A stretch of 64,000 nucleotides of DNA from Cavia porcellus. Taxonomy: Eukaryota; Chordata; Mammalia; Rodentia; Caviidae. The first letter of the stretch is position 1. Each line of letters starts with the position of its first letter. Both the position numbers and the translations under genes were made by a program. The stretch covers positions 16,890,001-16,954,000 of the forward strand of contig NW_026947486.1 in assembly GCF_034190915.1 (NCBI RefSeq), in the 5' to 3' direction. Under the pieces are notes generated by a model. It ran no database searches. It was not told the origin of the DNA and saw only the letters and a list, made by a program, of their open reading frames with translations. This document shows, piece by piece, positions 12,983-23,572 of the stretch.

Positions 12983-13295
12983 TAAGTCCAGTGGAGGCAT
13001 GGAACTCTCCTCTTCCCCTGCAGGCCTGGCTCCTCAGGCTCCCTGTTGTTCCAGTAAGACCAGCAGAGGCAGGGAACCCCGCCTTAGGCCTGCGAACTGT
13101 TTTCTTCACCTGGGGCCCAGGATTCCACTGCCTGTGGATCTTGTAAGTCCAGCGGAAGCTTGGAGCTCTCCTGTTCGCCTGGGGGCCAGCCTCCTCTGGC
13201 TCCCTGTTGGTCCAGTAAGACCAGCGGAGGCAGGGAGCCAGGCCCTAGGCCAGCGAACTGTTTTCTTTGCCTCGGGCCCAAGATTCCACTTCCTC
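12983..13295 (+). repeat. 5'UTR monomers of L1 C (161-bp dimers of 72 and 89 bp)
   Basis: TAAGTCCAG or TAAGACCAG begins units at 12983, 13055, 13144 and 13216, giving alternating 72- and 89-bp monomers and a 161-bp higher-order period. The second dimer repeats the first with modest divergence. The units are GC-rich, unlike the rest of the region, and are the likely former promoter. They differ in sequence from the monomers of A, I and J. Confidence 0.75.
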
Positions 13296-13420
13296 TCTTA
13301 ATCAGTGAGTAAGGAGGGAGCAGGAACCTCTGTCCCAGCCTGGATGACCTCTCTAACTCACTTGGAACAAAACTTGTAGTGCAAAAATATAGGAAAATTA
13401 CAAAACGAAAGACCAAAATG

Positions 13421-14450
13421 CAGTCTCAAACATCCAGCCCATCCCAAGAAAGCCTAGGAGCCATGTGTTTAGAAGAAAATATATGCCACATACCTAAAAT
13501 ACCTGAAATAATAGTAACTGAAATAAAGAAGTGACTCTGGGAAGCCTTAAAGGAAATCAAACTAGAAATAATCTCTCAGGTAAAAGAAGAAATGATAAAA
13601 GAAGTGAAGGAGATGCTGAACATATCTAAAGAAGACACAGTTAAAAAACTTGAGGAGATAAACAAAAAAATAGAATCCCTGTATGAACAATATAAGAAAC
13701 AAACAGAATATATAAAGCAGATGCAAAGAGATATGCAGGAAATCAAAAACTCCATTGAAGGTTGTAAAAACCACCTCAGTGAATGTGAAGATAGAATTTC
13801 AGACCTTGAAGACAAGATTGCAGCCAATGAACAAGAAAGGAAAGATCCTTTAAAAATAACAAGAAATCAGGAAATAACAATTCAACACCTGCAAGATGAC
13901 GCAAAAAGGAACAACATAAGGTTAATAGGGATAAATGAAAAAGAAGGGAACAACATAAAGGATGTCAAGAGGATATTTAGAGAAGTAATAGCTGAAAATT
14001 TCCCAAACATGAGACTGGAACCAATATCAAGATCAGTGAAGCATATAGAACTCCAAATAGCCATAACCAAAATAAAACTACACCCAGACACATAGCAATG
14101 GCCATCCCAGAAATCGAACAAAAGAATAGAATATTAAAAGCTGTAAGAGAGAAAAGACAGAAAACCTATAAAGGAAAACCTATCAGAATCACAGCAAACT
14201 TCTCAGCACAAACAATAAAGTCAAGAAGAACATGAACTGAAGTATTTCATATCCTAAAGGAAAATGATTTCTGACCTAGGCTGATGTATCCTGCAAAACT
14301 GTCCTTCAAAATGGATGGAGAAATAAGATACTTCCATGAAAAAGAACAGCTGAAAAACTACATGATCACCAAGACAACCCTGCAAAGAACACTGAAAGAC
14401 AGCCTAGATGCATCTAGGAAAGAACCACTAAACAAAGCAGACAATTAAAA
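13421..14450 (+). pseudogene. L1 C ORF1 remnant
   Basis: The protein starts MQSQTSSPSQESLGAM. A TGA codon at 13532-13534 stops it after 37 codons, and the frame then stays open from 13592 to 14095. That stretch shows a long heptad-rich coiled coil (LEEINKKIESLYEQ..., DRISDLEDKIAANEQ) followed by the RRM-like fold region (NNIRLIGINEKEGNN, FREVIAENFP). A frameshift before 14095 removes the C-terminal domain from this frame, though its sequence continues to about 14450. The AT-rich, lysine-rich makeup is typical of L1 ORF1. It is inactive. Confidence 0.87.
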
Positions 14451-14489
14451 AGAACCAAAAGACAAAGATGCAACAGCAAAAAGATAACA

Positions 14490-17400
14490 TGTCAACAATA
14501 AACCAATACATTAACAGTTATAACCATTAATGTAAATGGTCTCAATGCACCAATTAAAAGAAACAGACTGGCAGAATGGATCAAGAAACAAAATCCAACC
14601 ATATGTTGTCTACAAGAAACCCATCTAACCCAAAAGGATACCCACAGACAGAAAGTCAAAGGATGGAAAATAATATTTCATGCAACAGGAACCCCCACAA
14701 AAAGTGGGGGTGGCTATTCTGTTTGCAGACAATGTGAACTTCAAGCCAATAATGATCAGAAGGGATAAAGAAGGTCACTACATACTGGTTAGGGGAAAAC
14801 TCCAAGAGGAAGAGATAACTATCTTAAATATATATGCACCAAATTCCAGAGCACCCAGTTATATAAAACAAGTACTAACATAAATGAAAAACAAAGTTAA
14901 AACTGACACAATTCTAACAGGAGATCTTAACACATCATTGATACCAATGGACAGATCAACCAGACAGAAAATCAGCAAAGAAATAAAAGAACTGAATCAC
15001 ACCTGTGAACAAATGGACAAAATAGACATATACAGAGTATTCCCCCCAACAACAGCAGAATACATGTTCTTCTCAGCAGTACATGGGTCATTTTCTAAAA
15101 TAGACCATATATTAACTCACAAAACATATCTAAATAAATGCAAAAGGGTTGAAATCATCCCTTGCATGCTATCAGACCATAGTGCTATGAAATTAGAAAT
15201 TAATGATAAAAGATACTACAAAATTCCCACAAACACATGGAAAGTGAATAACACACTCTTGAGTAATCAGTGGGTCACAGAGGAAATCAAAGAGGAAATT
15301 AAACGCTACCTACAAGAAAATGAAAACACAAATACAACCTACTGGAATCTGTGGGATGCAATGAAAGCTGTCCTCAGACGAAAATTTATAGCACTGAGTT
15401 CACACATCAGGAAAACAGAATGAATACAAATAAATAACCTGACGTTACACCTCCAACATCTAGAAAAAGAAGCACAAGTCAAGTCCAAAGCCAAAAGAAG
15501 AGAAGAAACTATAAAAATCAGAGCAGAAATCAATGCAATAGAGATTAAAAAAACAATCCAAAAAATCAATGAATCAAAGAGTTGGTTCTTTGAAAGAATA
15601 AATAAAATTGATAAGCCCCTAGTCAACCTTATTAAAACGGGGAAGAAAAAGCTCAAATTCATGCAATAAGGAATGAAAGAGGGAAAATCACTACAGACCC
15701 TATAGAAATACAGAAAATCATCAACACCTATTTTGAAAACCTCTACTCTCAAAGATTTGATAACACAGAGGAAATGGACAGATTCCTAGAAGCATACGAA
15801 GTACCAAAGCTAGGTCATGAAGATGTAAAACTACTGAATAACCCCCTTTCTATTAATGAAATCAAAAAGGTAATTAAATCCTTACCTACAAAGAAGATTC
15901 AAGGCCCAGGCAGATTCACTGCAGAATTCTACAAGAAATACAAAGAAGACCTAATACCAACACTCTTCAAACTCTTCAATGAAACTGAAAGGGAAGCAAT
16001 CCTTCCTAAGTCATTCCTGGAAGCAAATATTACTCTAGTACCAAAACCTGAGAAAGACCCAACTAAAAAAGAGAACTACAGACCAATCTCCCTAATGAAC
16101 ACAGATGCAAAAATCCTCAATAAAATATTGGCAAATAGGATGCAGCAAATCATCAAGAAGATCATACATCATGACCAAGTGGGATTCATCCCAGGCATGC
16201 AGGGATGGTTCAATATACGTAAATCAATAAATATAATACACCATATCAATAGAGCCAAAAGTAAGAACCACATAATCATTTGTATAGATGCAGAAAAAGC
16301 TTTTGATCAGGTCCAAAATTCATTCATGATAAGAACCATGCAGAAAATCAGAATAGATGGTCTTTACCTCAATATAATAAGGGCTATCTATAACAAACCA
16401 ACAGCCAATATCATACTACATGGCCAAAAATTGAAGGCCTTTACTTTAAAATCAGGCACAAGACAAGGATGTCCCCTATCACCGCTCCTATTTAATATAG
16501 TACTGGAAATACTAGCCAGAGCAATTAGACAAGAGAGAGGAAATAAAAGGCATAAAGATAGGAAAACATGAAGTTAAGCTATCATTATTTGCATATGACA
16601 TGATACTCTATATAGAAGATCCCCAAAACTCCTTTGAAAGGCTGCTAGATATAATAAATAAATTTAGTAATGTAGCTGGCTATAAAATCAATACTCAAAA
16701 ATCAACAGCATTACTATACACTAACAACAAAGTCACAGAAAGAAATAAGAGAAGCCACATGCTTCACACTAGCAACCAAAAAAATGAAATATCTAGGAAT
16801 TACTCTCACGAAAGAAGTGAAAGTCCTGTACAGGGAAAATTATATTACACTGAAAAATGAAACTGAAGATGATCTCAGAAAATGGAAAATCATCCTTTGA
16901 TCATGGATAGGGAGAATAAATATTGTGAAAATGGCCATTCTCCCAAAACTTTTATACAGATTCCATGCAATCCTGATAAAAATACCATCAACATACCTCA
17001 TAGAACTCGAGAGATTACTCCTAAAATTCATCTGGAGTGAGAAGAGACCTAGAATAGCAAGGACAGATCTAAGCAGCAAAGGCAAGGTAGGAGGTATCAC
17101 AGGTTCATTGGGAGTACGACAGTCTCTTTAATAAATGGTGCTGGAAAAACTGGCTCTCCATTTGTCAAAAGCTAAAACTAGACCCATGCCTATCACCGTG
17201 TACTAAAATAAAATCTAAATGGATCAAAGATCTGAATAGCAAAACAGAAACACTAAATCTATTGGAAGACAAATTGGTTAAAAACCTTGAAGATATAGGA
17301 GTAGGTAGAGAATTCATGAACAGGACTCAAACCTCATGGGAAATACTTCCCAGAATCAATAACTGTGATCACCTTTTATTAAAAAGTTTCTGCACGTCAA

Positions 17401-18155
17401 AAGAAGTCTCCAGTGTGGTGAGAAGAAAACACACAAACTGGTAAAAAAAAAATCTTAGTTAAATGCCCCTCAGACAAAGGACTTCTGTCTAAAACATATA
17501 AAGAATTAAAAAAATCAGACCACCAAAATTCAAAGACCCAATCCAAAAATGGGCATCTGAGATGAATAAACAGTTCTCACATGAAGAAATACAAATGGCA
17601 AATAAATATATGAAAAAATGTTCATCATCATTGGTCATTAGAGAAATGCAAATCAAAACCACACTGAGATTTCATGTCACTCCTGAAAGAATGGCCAAAA
17701 TCATGAAAATCAATAACAACAAATGCTGGAGAGGCTGTGGAGAAAAAGGAACTCTCCTGCACTGTTGGTGGGAGTGTAGACTAGAGCAACCATTGTGGAG
17801 GTCAGTCTAGGGATTTCTCAGGAAACTCGGACTGGAAGCCCCATATGACCCAGCTATGCCACTTCTAGGCGTATTCCCAGCAGAACTGAAAGCATCATAT
17901 CACAGCAATATATGTGCACCCATGTTTATAGCAGCACAATTTGTAATAGCCAGATCTTGGAAACAACCTAAATGTCCACCAACTGAAGAATGGATAGAAA
18001 AGTTGTGGTATTTTTATACAATGGAGTACTACTCAGCTATAAAGAATGACCGCATCGAGACATTTATAAATAAATGGACACAGCTTGAGACCATACTCTT
18101 AAATGAAATAAATCAAACTCACATGTATAAATACCGAATAGTTTCCCTAGTGTAA
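14490..18155 (+). pseudogene. L1 C ORF2 remnant
   Basis: Endonuclease at about 14500-15250: the GDLNTSL, SKIDHIL and SDHSAMKLE motifs around the catalytic residues of the APE-type endonuclease are readable. The reverse transcriptase lies at 15774-16620 with [15 protein letters not shown] kept, but the palm motif is FAYDM instead of FADDM, so it lacks a catalytic aspartate. A frameshift separates 16571 from 16600. A deletion near 17100 removes part of the post-RT region. The C-terminal [18 protein letters not shown] motif and the final YRIVSLV then stop at 18155. It is not functional. Confidence 0.88.
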
Positions 18156-19607
18156 GAAATGATAAGAATACATAGAAGTATGTGGTAATCATGATTCCCA
18201 AACATATTGGTTTGAAGCCATATAATGTTTTCACTCATTAACCACAATGGTGTTAACTTAGGTCATTTGTTTTTAGTATCTATGATAGCATGAATAGCTA
18301 TTTTGAAGAAAGCAACGCAACATAAAACCTAGTGCTGATTTAATATCATCTTGTTTTAAATTCCCATTAAGCTGTAGTACATCTGTTTCCACTGGTTTTA
18401 ACATGTTGTATCTTACTATATTTCACTTTATGCTATAGTATAAACAAAACTCTTTATAGGCAAAGAGATAATATAGAAAGCATTGTTTGTTTTCTATTAG
18501 CAGGTTCTGAATACCCTGTCATTCTTGCATTCTCTTGAAAGGCTTCACATTGTCTAGATACGCTTGATATTATAGCATGCAAAGTTACACTCAAATAATT
18601 TAAGGAAAGAGGCACTATGGTGTCTACTATTATGTTAAATTATCTGGTGGTGAAACACAATGATGCTTGAATTGCTCGTTTCTGCCCTGCATTGTTCTAT
18701 TACAATATCCTCTGTTATCTCAATTTTCCCCCTATTTTTAAATTAATCTATTTTCTCTCATTTTTGATTAAGGGAAAACTAAATTAAAGAATAACAGGAC
18801 ATATTATAGTAACTTTTTGTTGTCCTATTAACCTGGCTTGAACCCCAGTATTGCTCTCCCCATCTTGTTCTGTCTGATTATCATATATTCTATTTTGTTT
18901 GATAGTATCAAGTTTGAGGGTATAGGCAATCACTTTGAAGGCAACAAGATATACTATGATGCCCAATATGGATTGACTATCATCCTTTTTTTTTTTTTTT
19001 TTTTTTGAAGTCCTGTAAGGTCCTCAGTGTAGATTTTATTGGTTTTGTTCCGTATTGTTTTCACCAATTCTATTATACCTGATGATGTAGACAACTCAGT
19101 TTGAAAATAGCAAGAGGCACAATGGTAACCACTTTTGGTCACCTGGTATTCTATTTTTGCATCACATGCTATGCCTACCCTTCTGTTCTGACTCTGTTTT
19201 GCTTAGTCACATTTGTTTTTATTCTCTTCACAAAAGTAATAAGAACCATGAGAGTAATAAAACCCTAAAAGCCTAATTGTTACTGTAAAAAAGAGAGGAA
19301 AATAAGGTGGACTAAGGGATATAACCACAGGTATGTTCAAGAGTGTAGGATGGAAAACCATATAACTGAGCTTTTGTTGGATCATTGAACGGAACTGTCT
19401 CCAATCCCACTGTATGAATGTTCACTTTATATGCTTTAATTTAGTGATATGGACAACTGTTTCTGGGAAGATAATGTGTAGCCTGTTAACTGGTGATTTC
19501 ATACTGTATATATTTTTTTCTACAAATACTGTATTATTTGTACCCTTTTACTGCATTGTTTTTTAATGTCCTTTCTTTTTTTTTTTCTTCTCTCTTTAAA
19601 TAAAAAA
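18156..19607 (+). other. long 3'UTR of L1 C with subrepeats and poly(A) signal
   Basis: The 3'UTR is about 1.45 kb, much longer than the roughly 330 bp in A and I. It holds several diverged 150-220 bp subrepeats (for example around 18285, 18430, 18570 and 18900) with a GATAGTAT...TTGAA..AACAAGA.. core. A run of about 22 T lies near 18987-19008. The last 400 bp (from 19230) match the whole short 3'UTR of A and I. AATAAA is at 19599-19604. Element F carries the same long form on the other strand. Confidence 0.75.
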
Positions 19608-20184
19608 AAGTCCATTTGTTCATGGATGTGATTCATTTCTGTTATTTCTTTGCTGATTTTTTCTCTGTTTGATCTGTCCCTTGGTGTCAATAGTGTGTTA
19701 AGGTCTTCTGTTATAATTGTGTTTTTGGTAATTCGATTTTTCATTTCTATTAATACTTGCCTGTACAACTTGGTGCTCTGGAATTTGAAGCATTATATAT
19801 TTAAGATAGTTATTTCTTCCTCTTGAAAATTTCCCCTAACTAGTTTATAGTGACCTTCTTTATATCTTAAGATCAATCTTGGTTTTAAGTTCACATTGTT
19901 TGCAAACAGAATAGCTCTCCCTGCTTTTTGGGGGGTTCCTGTTGCATGAAGTATTGTTTTCCATACTTTGACTTTCGGTCTGTGAGTTTCCTTTTGGATT
20001 AGATTGGTTCCTTGTAGACAGCATATGGTTGGATATTGTTTCTTGATCTGTTTTGCCAGTCTGTTTTTTAAATTGGTGAACTGAGACCATTTACATTATT
20101 GGTTACAACTGTAATATATTAGTGTATTGTTGATGTGTTATTTTTCTGCTGTTGCATCTTTTTCTTTCCATTCTTTTTCATTGT

Positions 20185-21219
20185 CTACCTTGCTTTGTGT
20201 TTTTTTCCTATGTGTTTCTAGACTATAATTCAGTATTCTTTGAAGTTGATTTGGTGATCATGAAGTTCTCTAGCTGTCCTTGTCATGGAGATATCTTATT
20301 TGTCCATCCATTTTGAAGGACAGTTTCAGGGTACATCATTCTAGGTTGGAAGTTGTTTTCTTTTAGGATCTGAAATACTTTACACCATGCTCTTCTTGAA
20401 TTAATTGTTTGTGCTGAGAAATCTGCTGTGATTCTGATAGCTTTCTCTTTATAGGTGATCTGCCTTTTCTCTCTATCAGCTTTTAATTTTCTATTCATAT
20501 ATTGGATTTCTGGGATGGTAATTATTATATGTCTGGGTGTAGTTTTATTTTTCTTATGGCTATTTGATGTTCTATATGCCTCACTGATCCAAAGGTCAGT
20601 TTCCATTCTCATGTTTGGGATATTTTCAGCTATTACTTCTGTGAATAGCCTCTTGATATCATTTGTGTTGTCTCCTTCTTTTTCATTTATCCTTGTCCAT
20701 CTTATGTTGTTTTTCTTTGCATCATCTTGCAGCTATTGGATTGTTACTTCCTAATTCCTTGTTATTTTTAAAAGATCTTTCCTTTCCCATTCACTAGCTG
20801 CCATCTTGTCTTTGAGGTTTGAAATTCTATCTTCACTTTCATCGAGTCGCTTTTGACAACTTTGGATGGAATTTTTGATTTCCTGTATATCTCTTTGAAT
20901 CTGCTTCTTGTATTCTGTTTGTTTCTTATAGTCATCATCCAGAGATTCTATCTTTGTTTAGTTCCTATCTTTTTTTAACTTTGTTTTGATTTTATCTTTC
21001 TTAAACTGTATCTTCTTTAGATATGTTCAACATCTCTTTCATTAGTTTTATCATTTCTTCTTTTACCTTGGTGTTTAATTCTAGTGTGAATCTCTTTAAA
21101 GCTTCCTGGAGTTGCCTCTTTATGTCAGTTGCTATTATTTCAGGTCTGTGGCATATATTTTTGTCTATGTACATGGCTTCTAGGCGTTCTTGGGATGGGC
21201 TGGAGGTTTGAGATTGCAT
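20185..21219 (-). pseudogene. L1 B ORF1 remnant
   Basis: On the - strand the protein starts at 21219 with MQSQTSSPSQERLEAM and is open for 72 codons to 21001. Further fragments with RRM-like and C-terminal domain similarity are read at 20283-20612. It has the same N-terminus as C and I. Frameshifts occur in the coiled-coil part near 20950. The 3' boundary is approximate. Confidence 0.78.
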
Positions 21220-21733
21220 TTTGGTCTTTTATTTTGTCTTTTTCCTATATTTCTGTGTTTCAAGTCTTGTTCCAAAGCTCCTGTTGGGTGTGTTAGAAAT
21301 TGTCTCCTATGCCCTGGGCTCCTGGGTCAGAATGGAGGTTGCTGAGCATGGTCCAGTCAGGCCCTCAGGCCCTCCCATGCCTCCTCCAGTGTTCCATAAA
21401 GCTCACTGGGCACCTAACCACTGTGGATGATGGTCTCAAGCTCTCCCCATGTGAGGACCAATGCCCTGGAACTCACTTCATGTACTACTCTCAATCCCTG
21501 ATTGAAGAAGGTTGCTGGACATAATCCAGTCAGGCGGCAAAACCTCCCAAGTCTAGTCTAGTGTGGCTGGGAGCTGTGCAGGTCCTTGACCACTGAAAGT
21601 GATCATCTTAAAGTCCCCAGGGGCCTGGGATGGTGCACAGGACTGACCCCAGCTAGCAGATGAGTTTCCTGGATTGAAAGGTCACTGGGTGTGACCCAGG
21701 CAGGCCTGAAGCCTGCTGAGCCCAGCCTAGTGT
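21220..21733 (-). repeat. 5'UTR of L1 B with about 170-bp monomers
   Basis: GC-rich sequence upstream of ORF1 on the - strand. The motif around GATGGTCTCAAGCTCTCC (21427) recurs as GATCATCTTAAAGTCCCC (21599), about 172 bp apart. A TCCAGTCAGGC motif recurs with it. It is closely related to the 5'UTR of J (52684-53292), so B and J are of one subfamily. It is the likely former promoter. Confidence 0.65.
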
Positions 21734-21745
21734 GCCCAATCTCTG

Positions 21746-22130
21746 ATTAGAATCTTGGAATTTTAACCCCATCACCAACCTCCAGAGAGGGAAGAAAGTT
21801 TGGAAATTGAATTAAACACATCTACCTAATGAAACCTCCATAAAATCCCCTAAATAAAAGGTTTTGGAAAGAATTAGAGTCAGCAGAAACATCCACATGC
21901 TAGGAGGTCATCCTACCTTGCCTGTGACTGAGGCTTCTGAGCTCAGGTCCCATCCAGACTTCATCCTATGTATCTCTTCATCTGACTGCTCATGAATAGT
22001 CTTTATATTAAACTGCAATAGTAAGTGTAGCATTTTCCTAGTTTCTGTGAGTTATCCTTTCAAATTATGTTACTTGGGAAAAGTGAGTATAGGCATTTCT
22101 GATTCATAGACAAGTTGGACTGAATCACAA
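21746..22130 (+). mobile_element. old LTR, right part (ERVL-like)
   Basis: Continuation of the LTR at 8816-9087 past the L1 B insertion. It shows ATGAAACCTCCATAAAA near 21820, a degenerate poly(A) site (TATTAAAC near 22008) and a CTAGTTTCTGTGAG tail. It matches the 3' part of an old mammalian LTR as I recall it, but I cannot name the family with certainty. Confidence 0.55.
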
Positions 22131-23570
22131 ATACCACAAATTTTTAAATAATTATAAATACTCTCTTACCAGCAATGATTCTTATGAATTTCTCCATGGC
22201 TATAGTTTGGGTGTGACTCTTACAAACAATATTCGGCAATAATCTCCTTCATGTTTTTCAGGAATGAATAACTGTTAGTGAAGTTTTTTCAAAGACTGTT
22301 CAGGTTGTTTTCAAAGGCATTAAGATTTAGGACTAGTGAGAAGCAGGATTTGGACAATAGAGTGAAAGTAAGATAAAAAAATAATGGTAATGAATATAAA
22401 AGACCAACCACTCTGGATGAAAAAAATCCCAGGTGAGAGTTGAGAGAGCTTGTAAGAACCTCCACAGTTAATATGTTATATTGGCTATTCCATTTCAAGT
22501 CTGAACATGCCCCTGGAACTCCCTGAAACCCTTTGGGGAGAGGAGGGGGAAACCCCACCTACAGATTCTCTATCAAAAGTTCCTCCAAACCTCTACAAAT
22601 GAGTCCCTTGGTTGTACTATTACTCATTTCCTGGAAAAAGTCATTGCTGGTCTATTCTGACCTTTAGAACTTGAACAAGTGAAGATTCATCTTCCCAATT
22701 CAAGAAGAATTCAAAGAAATCACTCAGGAAGCAACAAAAATCAATCTTTCTGTCTTCTCATATATTGAAAATTTTATTAACATTTTACTGGTAGTTTTTG
22801 GTGTGTTCTAGGTGAATAAGCATGGAAAGCAAAAGCAACTTCACTGCTAATTTGAAATTTAAATCTGCAAAAGCTATTATTTCCAGTTTCTATAAAAATG
22901 GTGCCCCAAACTGGAATCTCGTAACACTACACCCTTTCTGACCTCACGTGAAGTCATACCTATAACCAGCAGCTTGGCACCATGTCTAGTTTTAGTACTT
23001 TCCATCAACCGAAAGAGGTAGATAATCCACTTTCATGCTTAGGACAGCATGTTTGCAGATGCTATGGTGCAAGCATGCATATGCAGGTTTGTGAAAAATA
23101 CAGAGACTAGCCTAAATGCTTCAATATCTGTAAAAAAGAAAGCCCACATTTCACCTTTAATCTAGAACTGCCATCAGATGATGAGACATGTACCAAGACT
23201 GCAATAAAGTCTGTGTCTTTGCTGGATCTCACTCATCAACTGTGCCAAAGAAAGCTCTTTTTGTGACCACTATATCTATTCTTTGAAATAATTTATTCAT
23301 GTTATGGATAAAAGATATATCCCAACTGCCTAAAAAGAAAGGAAATATAGATGGCTATACCAAAGAGATAGAATGCAAACTGCACAATATAGTTCCTAAG
23401 GCACCACGAAGTTGTGTGTTTCTGTGTCCACAAGGTCTGAAAAAGGAAACATCTTGATTTCCACTCTCTACAGCCTATAAGAATATGAGATTTTTCCCCT
23501 TTGATCAGTTGCTTAAAATTTCATAATATTTATTGAAGATTTTGTCTAATTTTCTCTTTCAGTTACACTA
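22131..23570. other. unassigned sequence, no gene seen
   Basis: About 1.4 kb between the old LTR and L1 E. The longest frame (- strand 22289-22558, 89 codons) shows no family I recognise and no splice context. No SINE or terminal repeats are visible. It may be unique intergenic DNA. Confidence 0.5.
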
Positions 23571-23572
23571 GG

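Larger units (their letters stand above)
12967..19607 (+). mobile_element. LINE-1 element C, full length, nested in L1 B
   Basis: A 6.6-kb complete L1 on the + strand with 5'UTR monomers (12983-13295), ORF1 (13421), ORF2 (about 14490-18155), a long 3'UTR (18156-19607) and AATAAA plus an A tail. The 13-bp target duplication AAGTCCATTTGTT is perfect at 12954-12966 and 19608-19620, though the first two A's may overlap the tail. It interrupts the endonuclease part of L1 B, so it is younger than B. One internal deletion is visible in ORF2 at about 17100, where the sequence jumps from the post-RT region to a later segment. ORF1 and ORF2 are both broken. Confidence 0.92.
9680..20130 (-). pseudogene. 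L1 B ORF2 remnant, interrupted by L1 C
   Basis: Endonuclease and reverse transcriptase ORF of element B. The C-terminal end reads ..YKCHIVSLV and stops at 9680. Fragments readable include 12101-12370 (linker before the RT), 10864-11052 and 12728-13000 (endonuclease, with AVHGTFSKIDHIL). The N-terminal endonuclease part continues at 19608-20130. The frame is broken many times and the RT palm motif near 11390 is altered. C sits between the codons for QMD and LTDIY of the endonuclease. The start is approximate. Confidence 0.82.
9100..21733 (-). mobile_element. LINE-1 element B, full length, split by L1 C
   Basis: This is a complete - strand L1 when C (12967-19607) is removed. The 3'UTR is 9100-9679, ORF2 runs up to the insertion, continues after it from 19608, then ORF1 and the 5'UTR end near 21733. 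A 12-bp imperfect target duplication, GGCCAATCTTTG (9088-9099) and GCCCAATCTCTG (21734-21745), flanks the whole unit and lies inside an old LTR. Across the C insertion the ORF2 protein rejoins as ..HEQMD then LTDIYR... The unit totals about 6.0 kb without C. All frames carry lesions. Confidence 0.88.

Noticed and set aside
12883..13416. Pro/Ser/Gly-rich frames up to 138 codons on both strands
   Set aside because: They cover the C 5'UTR monomers and the junction with L1 B. The GC-rich repeat keeps frames open by chance.
12101..21219. Two separate truncated L1s on the - strand
   Set aside because: The 13-bp duplication and the exact rejoining of the endonuclease reading show that they are one element split by L1 C.
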